DNA from: Aurelia coerulea
Lineage: Eukaryota > Cnidaria > Scyphozoa > Semaeostomeae > Ulmaridae
Reading direction: 5' to 3'
Length of the DNA stretch: 64,000 bases
Assembly (NCBI GenBank): GCA_039566865.1
Contig: CM076960.1
Location: 13,492,501 to 13,556,500, forward strand
Shown here: one piece after another, positions 43,145 to 55,104 of the stretch
Position numbering within the stretch: position 1 is the first letter of the stretch
How the letters are laid out: every line of letters begins with the position of its first letter
Notes under the pieces: model-generated
Told to the model about the DNA's origin: nothing
The model's input: the letters and a program-made list of their open reading frames with translations, nothing else
Databases searched by the model: none
Program-made: the position numbers and the translations under genes

Positions 43145-45450
43145 ATGTCTTTGTCTTTGTATTGGATTTTGCATCAAAGGCTCAAATATTTAATGACTAC
43201 TTCATTCTGCAATGCACAACATTAGACACAGGCAGTGAAGTGCCCCATGACCTCCCAGCAAACTATTCCCAACTTGCTGAGTTTTCTATCTCCGACGAGA
43301 AGATCTTGACAATCATTCGCAATCTCAATCCAAACAAAGCACATGGTTGGGACGAAATCTCAGTTCGTATGATAAAAATGTGTGACGCTTCGCTAGTAAA
43401 ACCATTGAAATTGATTTTTGAAAACTGCCTAAGTCAAGGTATCTTTCCTGAAGTGTGGAAGCGGGCAAATATTGTACCTGCTCATAAGAAAACTGAGAAA
43501 AACCTTAAAACAAATTATCGTCCGATTTCTCTTCTACCAATCTTTGGCAAAGTTCTGGAAAAGCTTATATTTGACTCCTTGTACTCACACTTAACCGCAG
43601 AAAATTTTCTGAATCCCAATCAATCAGGCTTTCGTCCGTGTGACTCAACAATAAATCAACTACTTTCTATAACTCACTCTATTTTCGAGGCCTTTGACTG
43701 TAACCCTACCCTAGAAGTTCGTTCTATCTATCTTGATATCTCTAAAGCATTCGATAGGGTATGGCACGAGGGTCTCATTTATAAACTAAGAAGATGTGGA
43801 ATCTCGGGAAACCTACTGTTACTTCTCCGAAGTTTTTTGTCTGAAAGGAAACCAGAGGACAGTTTTGAATGGGCAGTCCTCAAGCTGGAGAAATATTTCT
43901 GCTGGCGTTCCGCAAGGTTCAATTTTAGGCCCCCTTTTCTTCTTGATATACATAAATGACCTGACTGAAAACCTGAGCTGCAGTGTAAAGCTCTTTGCAG
44001 ATGATACCTCACTCTTCACAATTGTGCAGGACCCAAATTCAGCTGCTAGCGACCTAAATCATGACCTAGATCTCATTGGACTATGGGCACATAAGTGGAG
44101 GATGTCTTTCAACCCAGACCCAAGGAAGCAAGCTGTGGAATTAATCTTTTCAAAGAAAACTTCTAAAACTGATCACCCCCCAGTCTTCTTTAATGATGCA
44201 CCAGTGATGAAAGTTGATCAACATAAACACCTAGGAGTAATATTAGACCCTAAACTTTCTTTCTCTGCTCATATACAGGCAGCGATAAGTAAGTCGCGAA
44301 AGGCAATTGGTATGCTGAGATTCTTGTCCAAATATCTTTCCAGAAATACCTTGAATGAATTGTATAAGCTATATGTTAGGCCCCACCTGGATTACGGTGA
44401 CGTCATTTATCATATACCGAAAAAGGAAGACAATGTAAGTAGCTTGGGAAATCATTTGATGGAGAAACTGGAATCAGTACAGTACACTGCTGCACTGGCA
44501 GTAACAGGAATGTGGAGAGGCACTTCTCGGGAAAGATTGTACAATGAATTAGGATGGGAACCCTTAAGTTTAAGAAGATGGAGCAGGCGGCTTATTCTTT
44601 TCTACAAATTTGTCAACGAGTTAACACCTGATTACACTAGAGACCCTATTCCACCTCTCAATTAAAATATCTATCCTATTAGAAGTCGGCCCATCGTGGG
44701 ACAAATAAGGGCAAGAACGGAAAAATTCAAAGCCAGTTTTTATCCTCACTGTTTATTGGAATGGAACAAACTTGATCCTGAGATCAGAGCATCACCCACT
44801 GTTAGCATTTTTAAAAAGAAACTATCTGCACAGATAAGGCCACCTGCGAACTCCGTATATGGTATTCATGATCCAAAAGGGGTTGCATATTTAACTCAAC
44901 TCAGGGTCGGGCTGAGCAAACTCAATTTTCACAAATTTAGACACAATTTTAGAGACACAATAAATCCAATGTGTCCAATCAATGATGGTATAGAGGATAC
45001 GGAACACTTTTTGCTGCTTTGCGATTCTTTTAAAGAACACAGATGCAATCTTCTCACTGATGTTAATGTTGTACTTCAAAATAGTGGGCATTCTGTCTGG
45101 AGCAACAGCTTTTTGCAACTTCTTTTGTATGGTGATGAGAGTCTGTCTTATGAGGTAAACAGATCAATTCTAACTTTGACTATTACTTACATCCTCAAGA
45201 CAGAACGTCTTGATTAAAGATTTTTCATATTATCCCAAGAAATCTTCCCGTTTCCTTCCATTTCCTTCCATTCCCTTCTTCACGTCGTTACGTGTAGTGC
45301 TATGTTTGTGTTCCCTGTTTTATGTTGCCATGAGGCAGTCATAGTTTTTTGCTCCAAATGGTATTGTAATAGTAGTAGGGTATAGTATTTTGTAAGTAGT
45401 GTAATTAAGTAATGTGTATTGTAAGTTTTTAGATTGAATGTAAAAAAAAA
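43145..45450 (+). pseudogene. LINE (family L1a), longest copy in the window
   Basis: 5'-truncated LINE encoding RT and the pol C-terminus. 43162-43959: NYRPISLLPIFGKVLEKLIF, YLDISKAFDRVWHEGL. After a frameshift near 43850: 43796-44665 with GVPQGSILGPLFFLIYINDL and the catalytic FADDTSLF. One in-frame TAA (44663-44665), then 44696-45217: DGIEDTEHFLLLC and the end ILKTERLD. The 3' UTR ends in an A-run at 45442-45450. An 11-bp duplication, ACACTACTGTC, lies at 43134-43144 and 45451-45461. This is the reference copy for the truncated relatives at 321, 4881, 17992 and 62430. APE-type Jockey/CR1-like by RT motifs; not functional. Confidence 0.9.
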
Positions 45451-45461
45451 ACACTACTGTC

Positions 45462-45950
45462 GTTTCTAACTTTAACTACTGCCCTTTAGTATGGTTTTTC
45501 TCATCTGCTAGATCTATGGATAAGATAAAAAAAATACAGGAGAGAGCCCTACGATTTCTTTATGATGACCATAATTCTTCTTATGAAGAACTACTTGGCA
45601 AATCAGAAAAATGTACAATGAATGTAAATAGGCTAAGGTACCTCTGCATTGAGATTTTCAAAACTGTAAACCAGCTAAATCCTGCATTCATGCAAAATAT
45701 TTTCGAAACATAGAGCCTCCAATCGACCTTCACGTCGTCAAAATGATTTGCAGCACTGTTGGCCCAACCAAACGTTCAGTTCAAATAGTCTCTTGGGCCG
45801 CAGATCTGGAATCATCTGCCAGATGATATAAAATCAGCAGAAAATCTGGTCCAATTCAAAAGGCAAATCAAGAGCTGGGATGGGGCCACCTGGGATACAA
45901 TGTATGCCTTCAAAATTAATCCTGTAATATCATTCCTTTAAAATATTTAT
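45462..45950 (+). pseudogene. LINE Y, right piece (RT C-terminal region)
   Basis: Frame 45516-45713 gives MDKIKKIQERALRFLYDDHN and ..LCIEIFKTVNQLNPAFMQNI, a typical C-terminal region of CR1/Jockey-like pol; further decayed frames (about WNHLPDDIKSAENLVQFKRQ) run to ~45870. Joined to 42868-43144 once LINE L1a is removed, with an internal deletion of RT sequence at the junction. Confidence 0.75.
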
Positions 45951-46188
45951 CAATTTGTAGCTATTTAAATAATTGAATTAGACTAGTTGCTTTTGTAGCT
46001 AACAATTTTTCAATTTAAAATAAAAGACACACACACACAGTACTTAACTGATTATTTGCATATTAAGTTATTGTCTCCATATTTCTCAGTTGTTTTCCAG
46101 AAAGCATATTCCAGATATCTTTCATGAGCACAACAAAGAAAACAGTCTGTCCATCGATGGAAAGGAAAGGGCATTTTCCCCAGACTAA

Positions 46189-46672
46189 AGGCCCATTTCC
46201 ACTTCAATCGCAATTCGCAAAACGAATGAGATTTGCGAATTCCGAATTCCGAATCCCAAACGCATGCGAATTCAATACACACTTCAAACTTATTCGCACA
46301 AATTTCAATAGGCGATTACGCTAAAGATGGCGGCAGGGAACTTTTTACGAAGACCTTGACGATTCTATAGGAATTCGATTAAAGAACGCAGTGCATCTTG
46401 GTAAAAAGTTCCGCCGCTTCTTTAGCGTAATCGTCTATTGTTTATCCACCCAATGAAATCTGTCTCATTTTGATAGCGCGTGCCGCCTTTGTCTCTTTGT
46501 TTTGTAATGTTGTTTTCTAATTGGTTGCCTGGAATCCGAGACAATGGTTCACATGTGAATGTTCGCAAGAAATCAAACATTGCGAACAGGTCAAAATCGG
46601 ACTGCGAACGTTCGCAAGCAAATTTCAAACAAAGGATTGCATGCGATTTGCGAATGAAGTGGAAATGGGCCT
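46189..46672. mobile_element. Harbinger-like MITE with nested foldback
   Basis: Ends AGGCCCATTTCCACTTCAAT and ..GAAGTGGAAATGGGCCT, flanked by TAA at 46186-46188 and 46673-46675 (the 3-bp TWA target of PIF/Harbinger). Many TTCGCAA/TTGCGAA strings follow each end. The centre holds a second inverted pair (GCGATTACGCTAAAGA / TCTTTAGCGTAATCG, about 46311 and 46421) with an internal GGAACTTTTTAC / GTAAAAAGTTCC pair. Non-coding. Confidence 0.8.
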
Positions 46673-46675
46673 TAA

Positions 46676-47411
46676 GTACTACTGGACCGAATTAATTGAA
46701 CAGCAATAGCTTTCTTGCACTTCCACAAACATAACATTTGGACAGTACCTCCCCCCCCCCCCCCCCAACATAATTTTGCAACTAGGCTAAATAAACCTGA
46801 ACAAACAAAACAAAATTTGAGTTTCGTTACTATCTTTAGCAAAATCGTCCTTTCTAAAATAAGTTGCTGTCATTCGATGTCTTCCCTGTCCAAGTGTGAA
46901 ATGACTAAACAATAATGTTGCATGCAGGCAGGCAGGATCTCCCCCAAAAGCTCTTTGTTTTTTATTGCATGCATACTTGTTGGGGGGATTCCCAATCTCC
47001 TTTAAACTTAAAACTGCTTACATTCGTTTGTTAGAACAAACTGACAGAGAAATAAAGAAATAGTAAAACCATACCGTCAAAGGTTTCCTGATCCAAAAAA
47101 TCGCTATTGTTCTTCTGCAACCCTTCTCTGAATGTTTGCACAGAACAATCCTCTCTCCTCCAACAACAACAATTCAATTCAATTAATTTTCGGACTACAT
47201 TACGCCTGCGCAGTAGCTAGGCTCATAACTTAAGTTCCTCTAACTTTCGGCTAGTACTTGGTATAAGAACAAACGAAATGTCCCGAAACCATGCTCGATT
47301 GTATGTAATAAAGTATCCAGTAAGAACCTCTGCACCTGACCAACTAACGTCAAACGAAATGTCCTGAAATGATGTACAGTCGCATATAAGATATCTATCA
47401 TTGATAATTTC
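46676..47411. other. No gene recognised; satellite approach
   Basis: A C-run at 46750-46767 and GTCCTGAAATGATGTACAGT / GTCCCGAAACCATGCTCGAT strings in loose repeat near 47280 and 47360. No exon supported. Confidence 0.4.
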
Positions 47412-50400
47412 ATCTTCTGCAGATATAGCGTATATAGGATAGGTATATTGCTGTATACTAGAGTAACTCTAGGAATTTTGCTGTGTTTAGCTGTGTACAG
47501 AGTTTTGTCAGATCTTCTCTCCTTTGCAGAATAAGGCGTGTTTAGGTATATTACTGTATATTAGAGAACCCCTAGGTATTTAGCAGTATTTAGCTGTCAG
47601 CAGATTATTTGTCAATTTACCACTCCTTTGCAGAATATGGCGTATTTTGGCGTATTTAGGTATATTACTGTATATTAGAGAACCAATAGGTATTTTGCAG
47701 AAATATTTAGCTGTCTACAGAGTATTTGTCAATTTACCCTCACTTTGACCAGAATATGGCGTATTTAGGTGAAATTACTCGATATCCCATTACAGAACCC
47801 CTTACAGGCATTTTTCTAGTATTCTTGCTGTCTTACAGAGTATTTGAATGAATTTACCCTCCTTTGCAAAATATTTCGTCATCTAAGTTAACCTATTGAC
47901 TGATAGATTAGAACTTTTAGTATTTAGCAATATTCAGCCTACAGAGTACTTGTTATTCCACAGCCCACCAAACGTGTAGAACTTTTTTTTGACGTCACCC
48001 GGTAGGTTTATTGCTGTATACTAGAGTAACCTCTAGGTATTTTGCTGTGTTTAGCTGTGTACAGAGTATTTGTCAATCTTACTCTCCTTTGCAGAATAAG
48101 GCGTATTTAGGTATATTGCTGTATATTAGAGAAGCCCCTAGGTATTTAGCAGTATTTAGCTGTCTACAGAGTATTTGTCAATTTACTCTCCTTTGCAGAA
48201 TATGGCGTATTTAGGTATTTTGCTGTATATTGGAGAACCCCTAGGTATTTAGCAGTATTTAGCTGTCTACAGAGTATTTGTGAATTTACCCTCCTTTGCA
48301 GAATATGGCGTATTTAGGTATATTGCTGTATAGTAGAGAACCCCTAGGTATTTAGCAGTATTTAGCTGTCTACAGAGTATTTGTCAATTTACCCTCCTTT
48401 GCAGAATATGGCGTATTTAGGTATATTACTGTATATTAGAGAACCCCTAGGTATTTAGCAGTACCCTCCTTTTTAGCTGTCTACAGAGTATTTGTCTACA
48501 GAGTATGTCAATATACCCTCCTTTGCAGAATATGGCGTATTTAGGTATATTACTGTATATTAGAGAACCCCTAGGTATTTAGCAGTATTTAGCTGTCTAC
48601 AGAGTATTTGTCAATTTACCCTCCTTTGCAGAATATGGCGTATTTAGGTATATTGCTGTATATTAGAGAACCCCTAGGTATTTAGCAGTATTTAGCTGTC
48701 TACAGAGTATTTGTCAATTTACCCTCCTTTGCAGAATATGGCGTATTTAGGTATATTACTGTATATTAGAGAACCCCTAGGTATTTAGCAGTATTTAGCT
48801 GTCTACAGAGTATTTGTCAATTTACCCTCCTTTGCAGAATATGGCGTATTTAGGTATATTGCTGTATATTAGAGAACCCCTAGGTATTTAGCAGTATTTA
48901 GCTGTCTACAGAGTATTTGTCAATTTACCCTCCTTTGCAGAATATGGCGTATTTAGGTATATTACTGTATATTAGAGAGCCCCTAGGTATTTAGCAGTAT
49001 TTAGCTGTCTAGCAGAGTATTTGTCAATTTACCCTCCTTTGCAGAATATGGCGTATTTAGGTATATTGCTGTATATTAGAGAAGCCCCTAGGTATTTAGC
49101 AGTATTTAGCTATCTGCAGAGTATTTGTCAATTTACTTGCCTTTGCTGAATGTGGCGTATTTAGGTATATTGCTGTATATTAGAGAACCCCTAGGTATTT
49201 AGCAGTATTTAGCTGTCTACAGAGTATTTGTCAATTTACCCTCCTTTGGAGAATATTGCGTATTTAGGTATATTACTGTATATTAGAGAACCCCTAGGTA
49301 TTTAGCAGCATTTAGCTGTCAGCAGAGTATTTGTCAATTTACCCTCCTTTGCAGAATATGGCGTATTTAGGTATATTACTGTATATTAGAAAGCCCCTAG
49401 GTATTTAGCAGTATTTAGCTATCTGCAGAGTATTTGTCAATTTACTTGCCTTTGCTGAATGTGGCGTATTTAGGTATATTGCTGTATATTAGAGAACCCC
49501 TAGGTATTTAGCAGTATTTAGCTGTCTACAGAGTATTTGTCAATTTACCCTCCTTTGGAGAATATTGCGTATTTAGGTATATTGCTGTATATTAGAGAGC
49601 CCCTAGGTATTTAGCAGTATTTAGCTGTCTACAGAGTATTTGTCAATTTACCCTCCTTTGCAGAATATGGCGTATTTAGGTATATTGCTGTATAGTAGAG
49701 AACCCCTAGGTATTTAGCAGTATTTAGCTGTCTACAGAGTATTCGTCAATATACCCTCCTTTGCAGAATATGGCGTATTTAGGTATATTACTGTATATTA
49801 GAGAACCCCTAGGTATTTAGCAGCATTTAGCTGTCAGCAGAGTATTTGTCAATTTACCCTCCTTTGCAGAATATGGCGTATTTAGGTATATTACTGTATA
49901 TTAGAAAGCCCCTAGGTATTTAGCAGTATTTAGCTGTGTACAGAGTATTTGTCAATTTACCCTCCTTTGCAGAATATGGCGTATTTAGGTATATTGCTGT
50001 ATATTAGAAAGCCCCTAGGTATTTAGCAGTATTTAGCTGTCTACAGAGTATTTGTCAATTTACCCTCCTTTGCAGAATATGGCGTATTTAGGTATATTAC
50101 TGTATATTAGTAAAGCCCCTAGGTATTTAGCAGTATTTAGCTGTCTACAGAGTATTTGTCAATTTACCCTCCTTTGCAGAATATGGCGTATTTAGGTATA
50201 TTGCTGTATAGTAGAGAACCCCTAGGTATTTAGCAGTATTTAGCTGTCTACAGAGTATTTGTCAATTTACCCTCCTTTGCAGAATATGGCGTATTTAGGT
50301 ATATTGCTGTATATTAGAGAACCCCTAGGTATTTAGCAGTATTTAGCTGTCTACAGAGTATATGTCAATTTACCCTCCTTTGCAGAATATGGCGTATTTA

Positions 50401-53319
50401 GGTATATTACTGTATATTAGAGAACCCCTAGGTATTTAGCAGTATTTAGCTGTCTACAGAGTATTTGTCAATTTACCCTCCTTTGCAGAATATGGCGTAT
50501 TTAGGTATATTACTGTATATTAGAGAACCCCTAGGTATTTAGCAGTATTTAGCTGTCTACAGAGTATTTGTCAATTTACCCTCCTTTGCAGAATATGGCG
50601 TATTTAGGTATATTACTGTATATTAGAGAACCCCTAGGTATTTAGCAGTATTTAGCTGTCTACAGAGTATTTGTCAATTTACCCTCCTTTGGAGAATATT
50701 GCGTATTTAGGTATATTGCTGTATATTAGAGAACCCCTAGGTATTTAGCAGTATTTAGCTGTCTACAGAGTATTTGTCAATATACCCTCCTTTGCAGAAT
50801 ATGGCGTATTTAGGTATATTGCTGTATAGTAGAGAACCCCTAGGTATTTAGCAGTATTTAGCTGTCTACAGAGTATTCGTCAATTTACCCTCCTTTGCAG
50901 AATATGGCGTATTTAGGTATATTACTGTATATTAGAGAACCCCTAGGTATTTAGCAGCATTTAGCTGTCAGCAGAGTACTTGTCAATTTACCCTCCTTTG
51001 CAGAATATGGCGTATTTAGGTATATTACTGTATATTAGAGAACCCCTAGGTATTTAGCAGCATTTAGCTGTCAGCAGAGTATTTGTCAATTTACCCTCCT
51101 TTGCAGAATATGGCGTATTTAGGTATATTACTGTATATTAGAGAACCCCTAGGTATTTAGCAGTATTTAGCTGTGTACAGAGTATTTGTCAATTTACCCT
51201 CCTTTGCAGAATATGGCGTATTTAGGTATATTGCTGTATATTAGAAAGCCCCTAGGTATTTAGCAGTATTTAGCTGTCTACAGAGTATTTGTCAATTTAC
51301 CCTCCTTTGCAGAATATGGCGTATTTAGGTATATTACTGTATATTAGAAAGCCCCTAGGTATTTAGCAGTATTTAGCTGTCTACAGAGTATTTGTCAATT
51401 TACCCTCCTTTGCAGAATATGGCGTATTTAGGTATATTACTGTATATTAGAGAACCCCTAGGTATTTAGCAGTATTTAGCTGTCTACAGAGTATTTGTCA
51501 ATTTACCCTCCTTTGCAGAATATGGCGTATTTAGGTATATTACTGTATATTAGAGAACCCCTAGGTATTTAGCAGTATTTAGCTGTCTACAGAGTATTTG
51601 TCAATTTACCCTCCTTTGCAGAATATGGCGTATTTAGGTATATTACTGTATATTAGAGAACCCCTAGGTATTTAGCAGTATTTAGCTGTCTACAGAGTAT
51701 TTGTCAATATACCCTCCTTTGCAGAATATGGCGTATTTAGGTATATTGCTGTATAGTAGAGAACCCCTAGGTATTTAGCAGTATTTAGCTGTCTACAGAG
51801 TATTCGTCAATTTACCCTCCTTTGCAGAATATGGCGTATTTAGGTATATTGCTGTATAGTAGATAACCCCTAGGTATTTAGCAGTATTTAGCTGTCAGCA
51901 GAGTATTTGTCAATTTACCCTCCTTTGCAGAATATGGCGTATTTAGGTATATTACTGTATATTAGAAAGCCCCTAGGTATTTAGCAGTATTTAGCTGTCT
52001 ACAGAGTATTTGTCAATTTACCCTCCTTTGCAGAATATGGCGTATTTAGGTATATTACTGTATATTAGAGAACCCCTAGGTATTTAGCAGTATTTAGCTG
52101 TCTACAGAGTATTTGTCAATATACCCTCCTTTGCAGAATATGGCGTATTTAGGTATATTGCTGTATAGTAGAGAACCCCTAGGTATTTAGCAGTATTTAG
52201 CTGTCTACAGAGTATTTGTCAATTTACCCTCCTTTGCAGAATATGGCGTATTTAGGTATATTACTGTATATTAGAGAACCCCTAGGTATTTAGCAGTATT
52301 TAGCTGTCAGCAGAGTATTTGTCAATTTACCCTCCTTTGCAGAATATGGCGTATTTAGGTATATTACTGTATATTAGAGAACCCCTAGGTATTTAGCAGT
52401 ATTTAGCTGTCAGCAGAGTATTTGTCAATTTACCCTCCTTTGCAGAATATGGCGTATTTAGGTATATTACTGTATATTAGAAAGCCCCTAGGTATTTAGC
52501 AGTATTTAGCTGTCTACAGAGTATTTGTCAATTTACCCTCCTTTGCAGAATATGGCGTATTTAGGTATATTGCTGTATAGTAGAGAACCCCTAGGTATTT
52601 AGCAGTATTTAGCTGTCTACAGAGTATTTGTCAATTTACCCTCCTTTGCAGAATATGGCGTATTTAGGTATATTACTGTATATTAGAGAACCCCTAGGTA
52701 TTTAGCAGTATTTAGCTGTCTACAGAGTATTTGTCAATATACCCTCCTTTGCAGAATATGGCGTATTTAGGTATATTACTGTATATTAGAGAACCCCTAG
52801 GTATTTAGCAGTATTTAGCTGTCAGCAGAGTATTTGTCAATATACCCTCCTTTGCAGAATATGGCGTATTTAGGTATATTGCTGTATAGTAGAGAACCCC
52901 TAGGTATTTAGCAGTATTTAGCTGTCTACAGAGTATTTGTCAATTTACCCTCCTTTGCAGAATATGGCGTATTTAGGTATATTACTGTATATTAGAGAAC
53001 CCCTAGGTATTTAGCAGTATTTAGCTGTCAGCAGAGTATTTGTCAATATACCCTCCTTTGCAGAATATGGCGTATTTAGGTATATTGCTGTATAGTAGAG
53101 AACCCCTAGGTATTTAGCAGTATTTAGCTGTCTACAGAGTATTTGTCAATTTACCCTCCTTTGCTGAATATGGCGTATTTAGGTATATTGCTGTATATTA
53201 GAGAACCCCTAGGTATTTAGCAGTATTTAGCTGTCTACAGAGTATTTGTCAATTTACCCTCCTTTGCAGAATATGGCGTATTTAGGTATATTACTGTATA
53301 TTAGAAAGCCCCTAGGTAT
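47412..53319. repeat. 103-bp AT-rich satellite array, left block
   Basis: Monomers start at CAGAATATGGCGTATTTAGG and repeat every 103 bp (for example 48629 and 48732). Each contains three GTATTTAG octamers, CCCCTAGG, and CTACAGAGTATTTGTCAAT. About 52 well-matched units lie between 48,000 and 53,319; 47,412-48,000 is a degraded edge with variable spacing. Variants mark sub-families: TTACTG/TTGCTG, TATTAG/TAGTAG, GAACCCC/AAGCCCC, TCTACAG/TCAGCAG, CAGAATATGG/GAGAATATTG. No open frame persists, since 103 is not divisible by three. Confidence 0.95.
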
Positions 53320-53572
53320 TGTCGGGGGTTAAATTAAGATAAATCCCACCCTTTACTCGTTAGTTAAATAAGAGGACGCTAACAACAACAACAGCCATTG
53401 TGTTACATGAAGTAATACCCGCTTATATTACATAAAGTACTTGCGTTGAGTTGTTGCATGTTGTTGAGTTTACGAAAGATGATTTGAGATGGTTACTTGC
53501 CTTGGCTAACAAACATATCGAGAATTTATTCGTGTCCCTGCTGTAAAACCGGCCTGAGCGAGGGGCACGACA
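53320..53572 (+). repeat. 5' LTR
   Basis: 253 bp, starting TGTCGGGGGTTAAATTAAGA and ending GAGGGGCACGACA (TG..CA borders). No unambiguous TATA box or AATAAA seen. The usual primer-binding position just after it has no evident full tRNA complement; TGGCCAGTG at 53579 is the only weak candidate. Confidence 0.9.
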
Positions 53573-53860
53573 TTTTGATGGCCAGTGTTTTGAACCACAG
53601 TGGTTGCAGACATTTTTTGCATGGGAGGAGAGAGTACAAGTGCAGTACAGTAGTGGTGATTTGTGTTGAAGAAAATTCGTGGCACGTAAGAAATGAATTT
53701 GAAACTGCTTTAGACTAACTAAACATCCACTTTAGGTTCAATGATATGATTATTTGACAACAATTATCTTCGTGATTTCCTTGAAAAGTTGACATTGATG
53801 ATTGATTGTGCACATTGTTTTGACTGAAAAGTTAGGCCTAACTAAAAGGTTATTTTAAGC

Positions 53861-55090
53861 ATGGCTGAGTCTGCTGAATTTGAGCTTGAGGCAGAGGAGC
53901 TTATGATGAGTAGCTCTCTGGATAATTTAGTCAAATTAGCTGATGATTTGGGTATTGACAAGAAATTTTGGGAAGCCAAACCAAAAGTTGTTGTGATCAA
54001 GTCTATAAGGAAATCTTTTGATGTTGATGATGTTGAGGAAAAGAAGAAAATGTTAGATCTTATTGTTAAATCATTGCAACAGGTTGTTACTACAGGGTCT
54101 TTAACTGGTTCAAGTGAAGCACTTCCATCCAATGAAGAAAACCCTAGTTTTAATGCCCTAATTAACAATTCCATGTTTAGGCGAGAATTGAAAATACAGG
54201 GTCAGATTGGAGAAGCTTACCAGAGGGATAAAATTTCTTTCATTAGTCTCATGCGCCAAATAAGAGAGGCTAAAGCTAAGGGATATGATGAGCAAGAAAT
54301 TACAAGTGCAATTTTGCGCGCGTTCACACCAGGGTTGTCATTAAGAACATATTTGGAGACTGTTCTTGACCTTACCTTGCCAAGACTTTTGCAAATTTTA
54401 AGAACACATTTTAAGGAAAAATCTGCCACAGAATTATACAAGGAGCTTAGTACCATGACACAAGAGCAAGCAGAAGATGCAAATAAGTTTTTGATTAGAG
54501 CACTTGAAGTAAGACAAAAGGTACTGTTTGCATCTGAGACTGATGAGGGGGTACACTACAACCCAACTTTAGTCCAAGGCTTATTTTTGCAAACCTTAGA
54601 GGTTGGTTTAATTCAAGAAGCTATCCGTACTAAGATACGCCCTTACTTAAAACCTGAAACGAGTGATGAAGAATTGATTCATCAGATGGGAATAGCAGTA
54701 TCAGCAGAAACTGAGAGAGGAAAACGTCTACCAAATCTTGCTCAGAAACAAAGTAAAACAGCAAAAGTTCAAGGCATAGAAAGTACACCAGTTGGGAAAA
54801 TACAACCTGAAAAAGCTCAAAAAAATGATGTTGCACAGGCAGTACAGGCATTATCTCAACAGATGGCAGCATTGACAGCAGAAGTTGCTCAATTAAAGGC
54901 ACATAACAACCCAAAATATCCTGATAGACAACAATCAAGGGGTAATCATTGTCAGCAATGTTTAGAGAAAAACAATCCAAAATGCAGTCACTGTTTTCTG
55001 TGTGGATCTGAAGAACATTTTGCTCGTGGTTGCAAGAAGTCTAAGAGTCAGGGAAACGGCCGACGGCTACAGCAGGGGGGACAACTGTAG
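53861..55090 (+). CDS. gag: Gag polyprotein
   Basis: 409 residues from an ATG in context AGCATGG. The structural protein of the virus-like particle. Residues 100-290 are mostly helical, as in Ty3/gypsy capsid; 324-348 form a short heptad-like helix. A CCHC zinc knuckle ([14 protein letters not shown], 378-391) serves as nucleocapsid, preceded by an extra Cys cluster C364-C367-C375. The C-terminus is basic/Gln-Gly rich. The frame ends at TAG 55088-55090, overlapping the pol frame, which opens at 55045. Confidence 0.88.
   Translation: MAESAEFELEAEELMMSSSLDNLVKLADDLGIDKKFWEAKPKVVVIKSIRKSFDVDDVEEKKKMLDLIVKSLQQVVTTGSLTGSSEALPSNEENPSFNALINNSMFRRELKIQGQIGEAYQRDKISFISLMRQIREAKAKGYDEQEITSAILRAFTPGLSLRTYLETVLDLTLPRLLQILRTHFKEKSATELYKELSTMTQEQAEDANKFLIRALEVRQKVLFASETDEGVHYNPTLVQGLFLQTLEVGLIQEAIRTKIRPYLKPETSDEELIHQMGIAVSAETERGKRLPNLAQKQSKTAKVQGIESTPVGKIQPEKAQKNDVAQAVQALSQQMAALTAEVAQLKAHNNPKYPDRQQSRGNHCQQCLEKNNPKCSHCFLCGSEEHFARGCKKSKSQGNGRRLQQGGQL
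55075..55081 (+). promoter_or_regulatory. Putative -1 ribosomal frameshift heptamer
   Basis: G GGG GGA read in the gag frame fits the X XXY YYZ slippery pattern; slipping back one base puts ribosomes in the pol frame. It lies seven bases before the gag stop codon TAG and within the 46-base overlap of the two frames. A downstream stimulatory structure was not established by eye. Confidence 0.6.
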
Positions 55091-55104
55091 TCGGGGAGGA
55101 ACAG

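Noticed and set aside
48011..48214. Open frame inside the satellite
   Set aside because: A unit length of 103 bp shifts the frame at every repeat; the frame is accidental.
47412..53319. CRISPR-like regular repeat
   Set aside because: Direct repeats with no unique spacers, in a eukaryotic genome; it is a satellite.
53579..53596. Primer-binding site TGGCCAGTGTTTTGAACC
   Set aside because: The complement places the T-loop motif at the wrong distance from CCA for a normal tRNA 3' end; mentioned only as a weak candidate.
53497..53718. 73-codon frame spanning the 5' LTR end and leader
   Set aside because: Crosses the LTR border, has no known domain, and lies where packaging/primer signals are expected.
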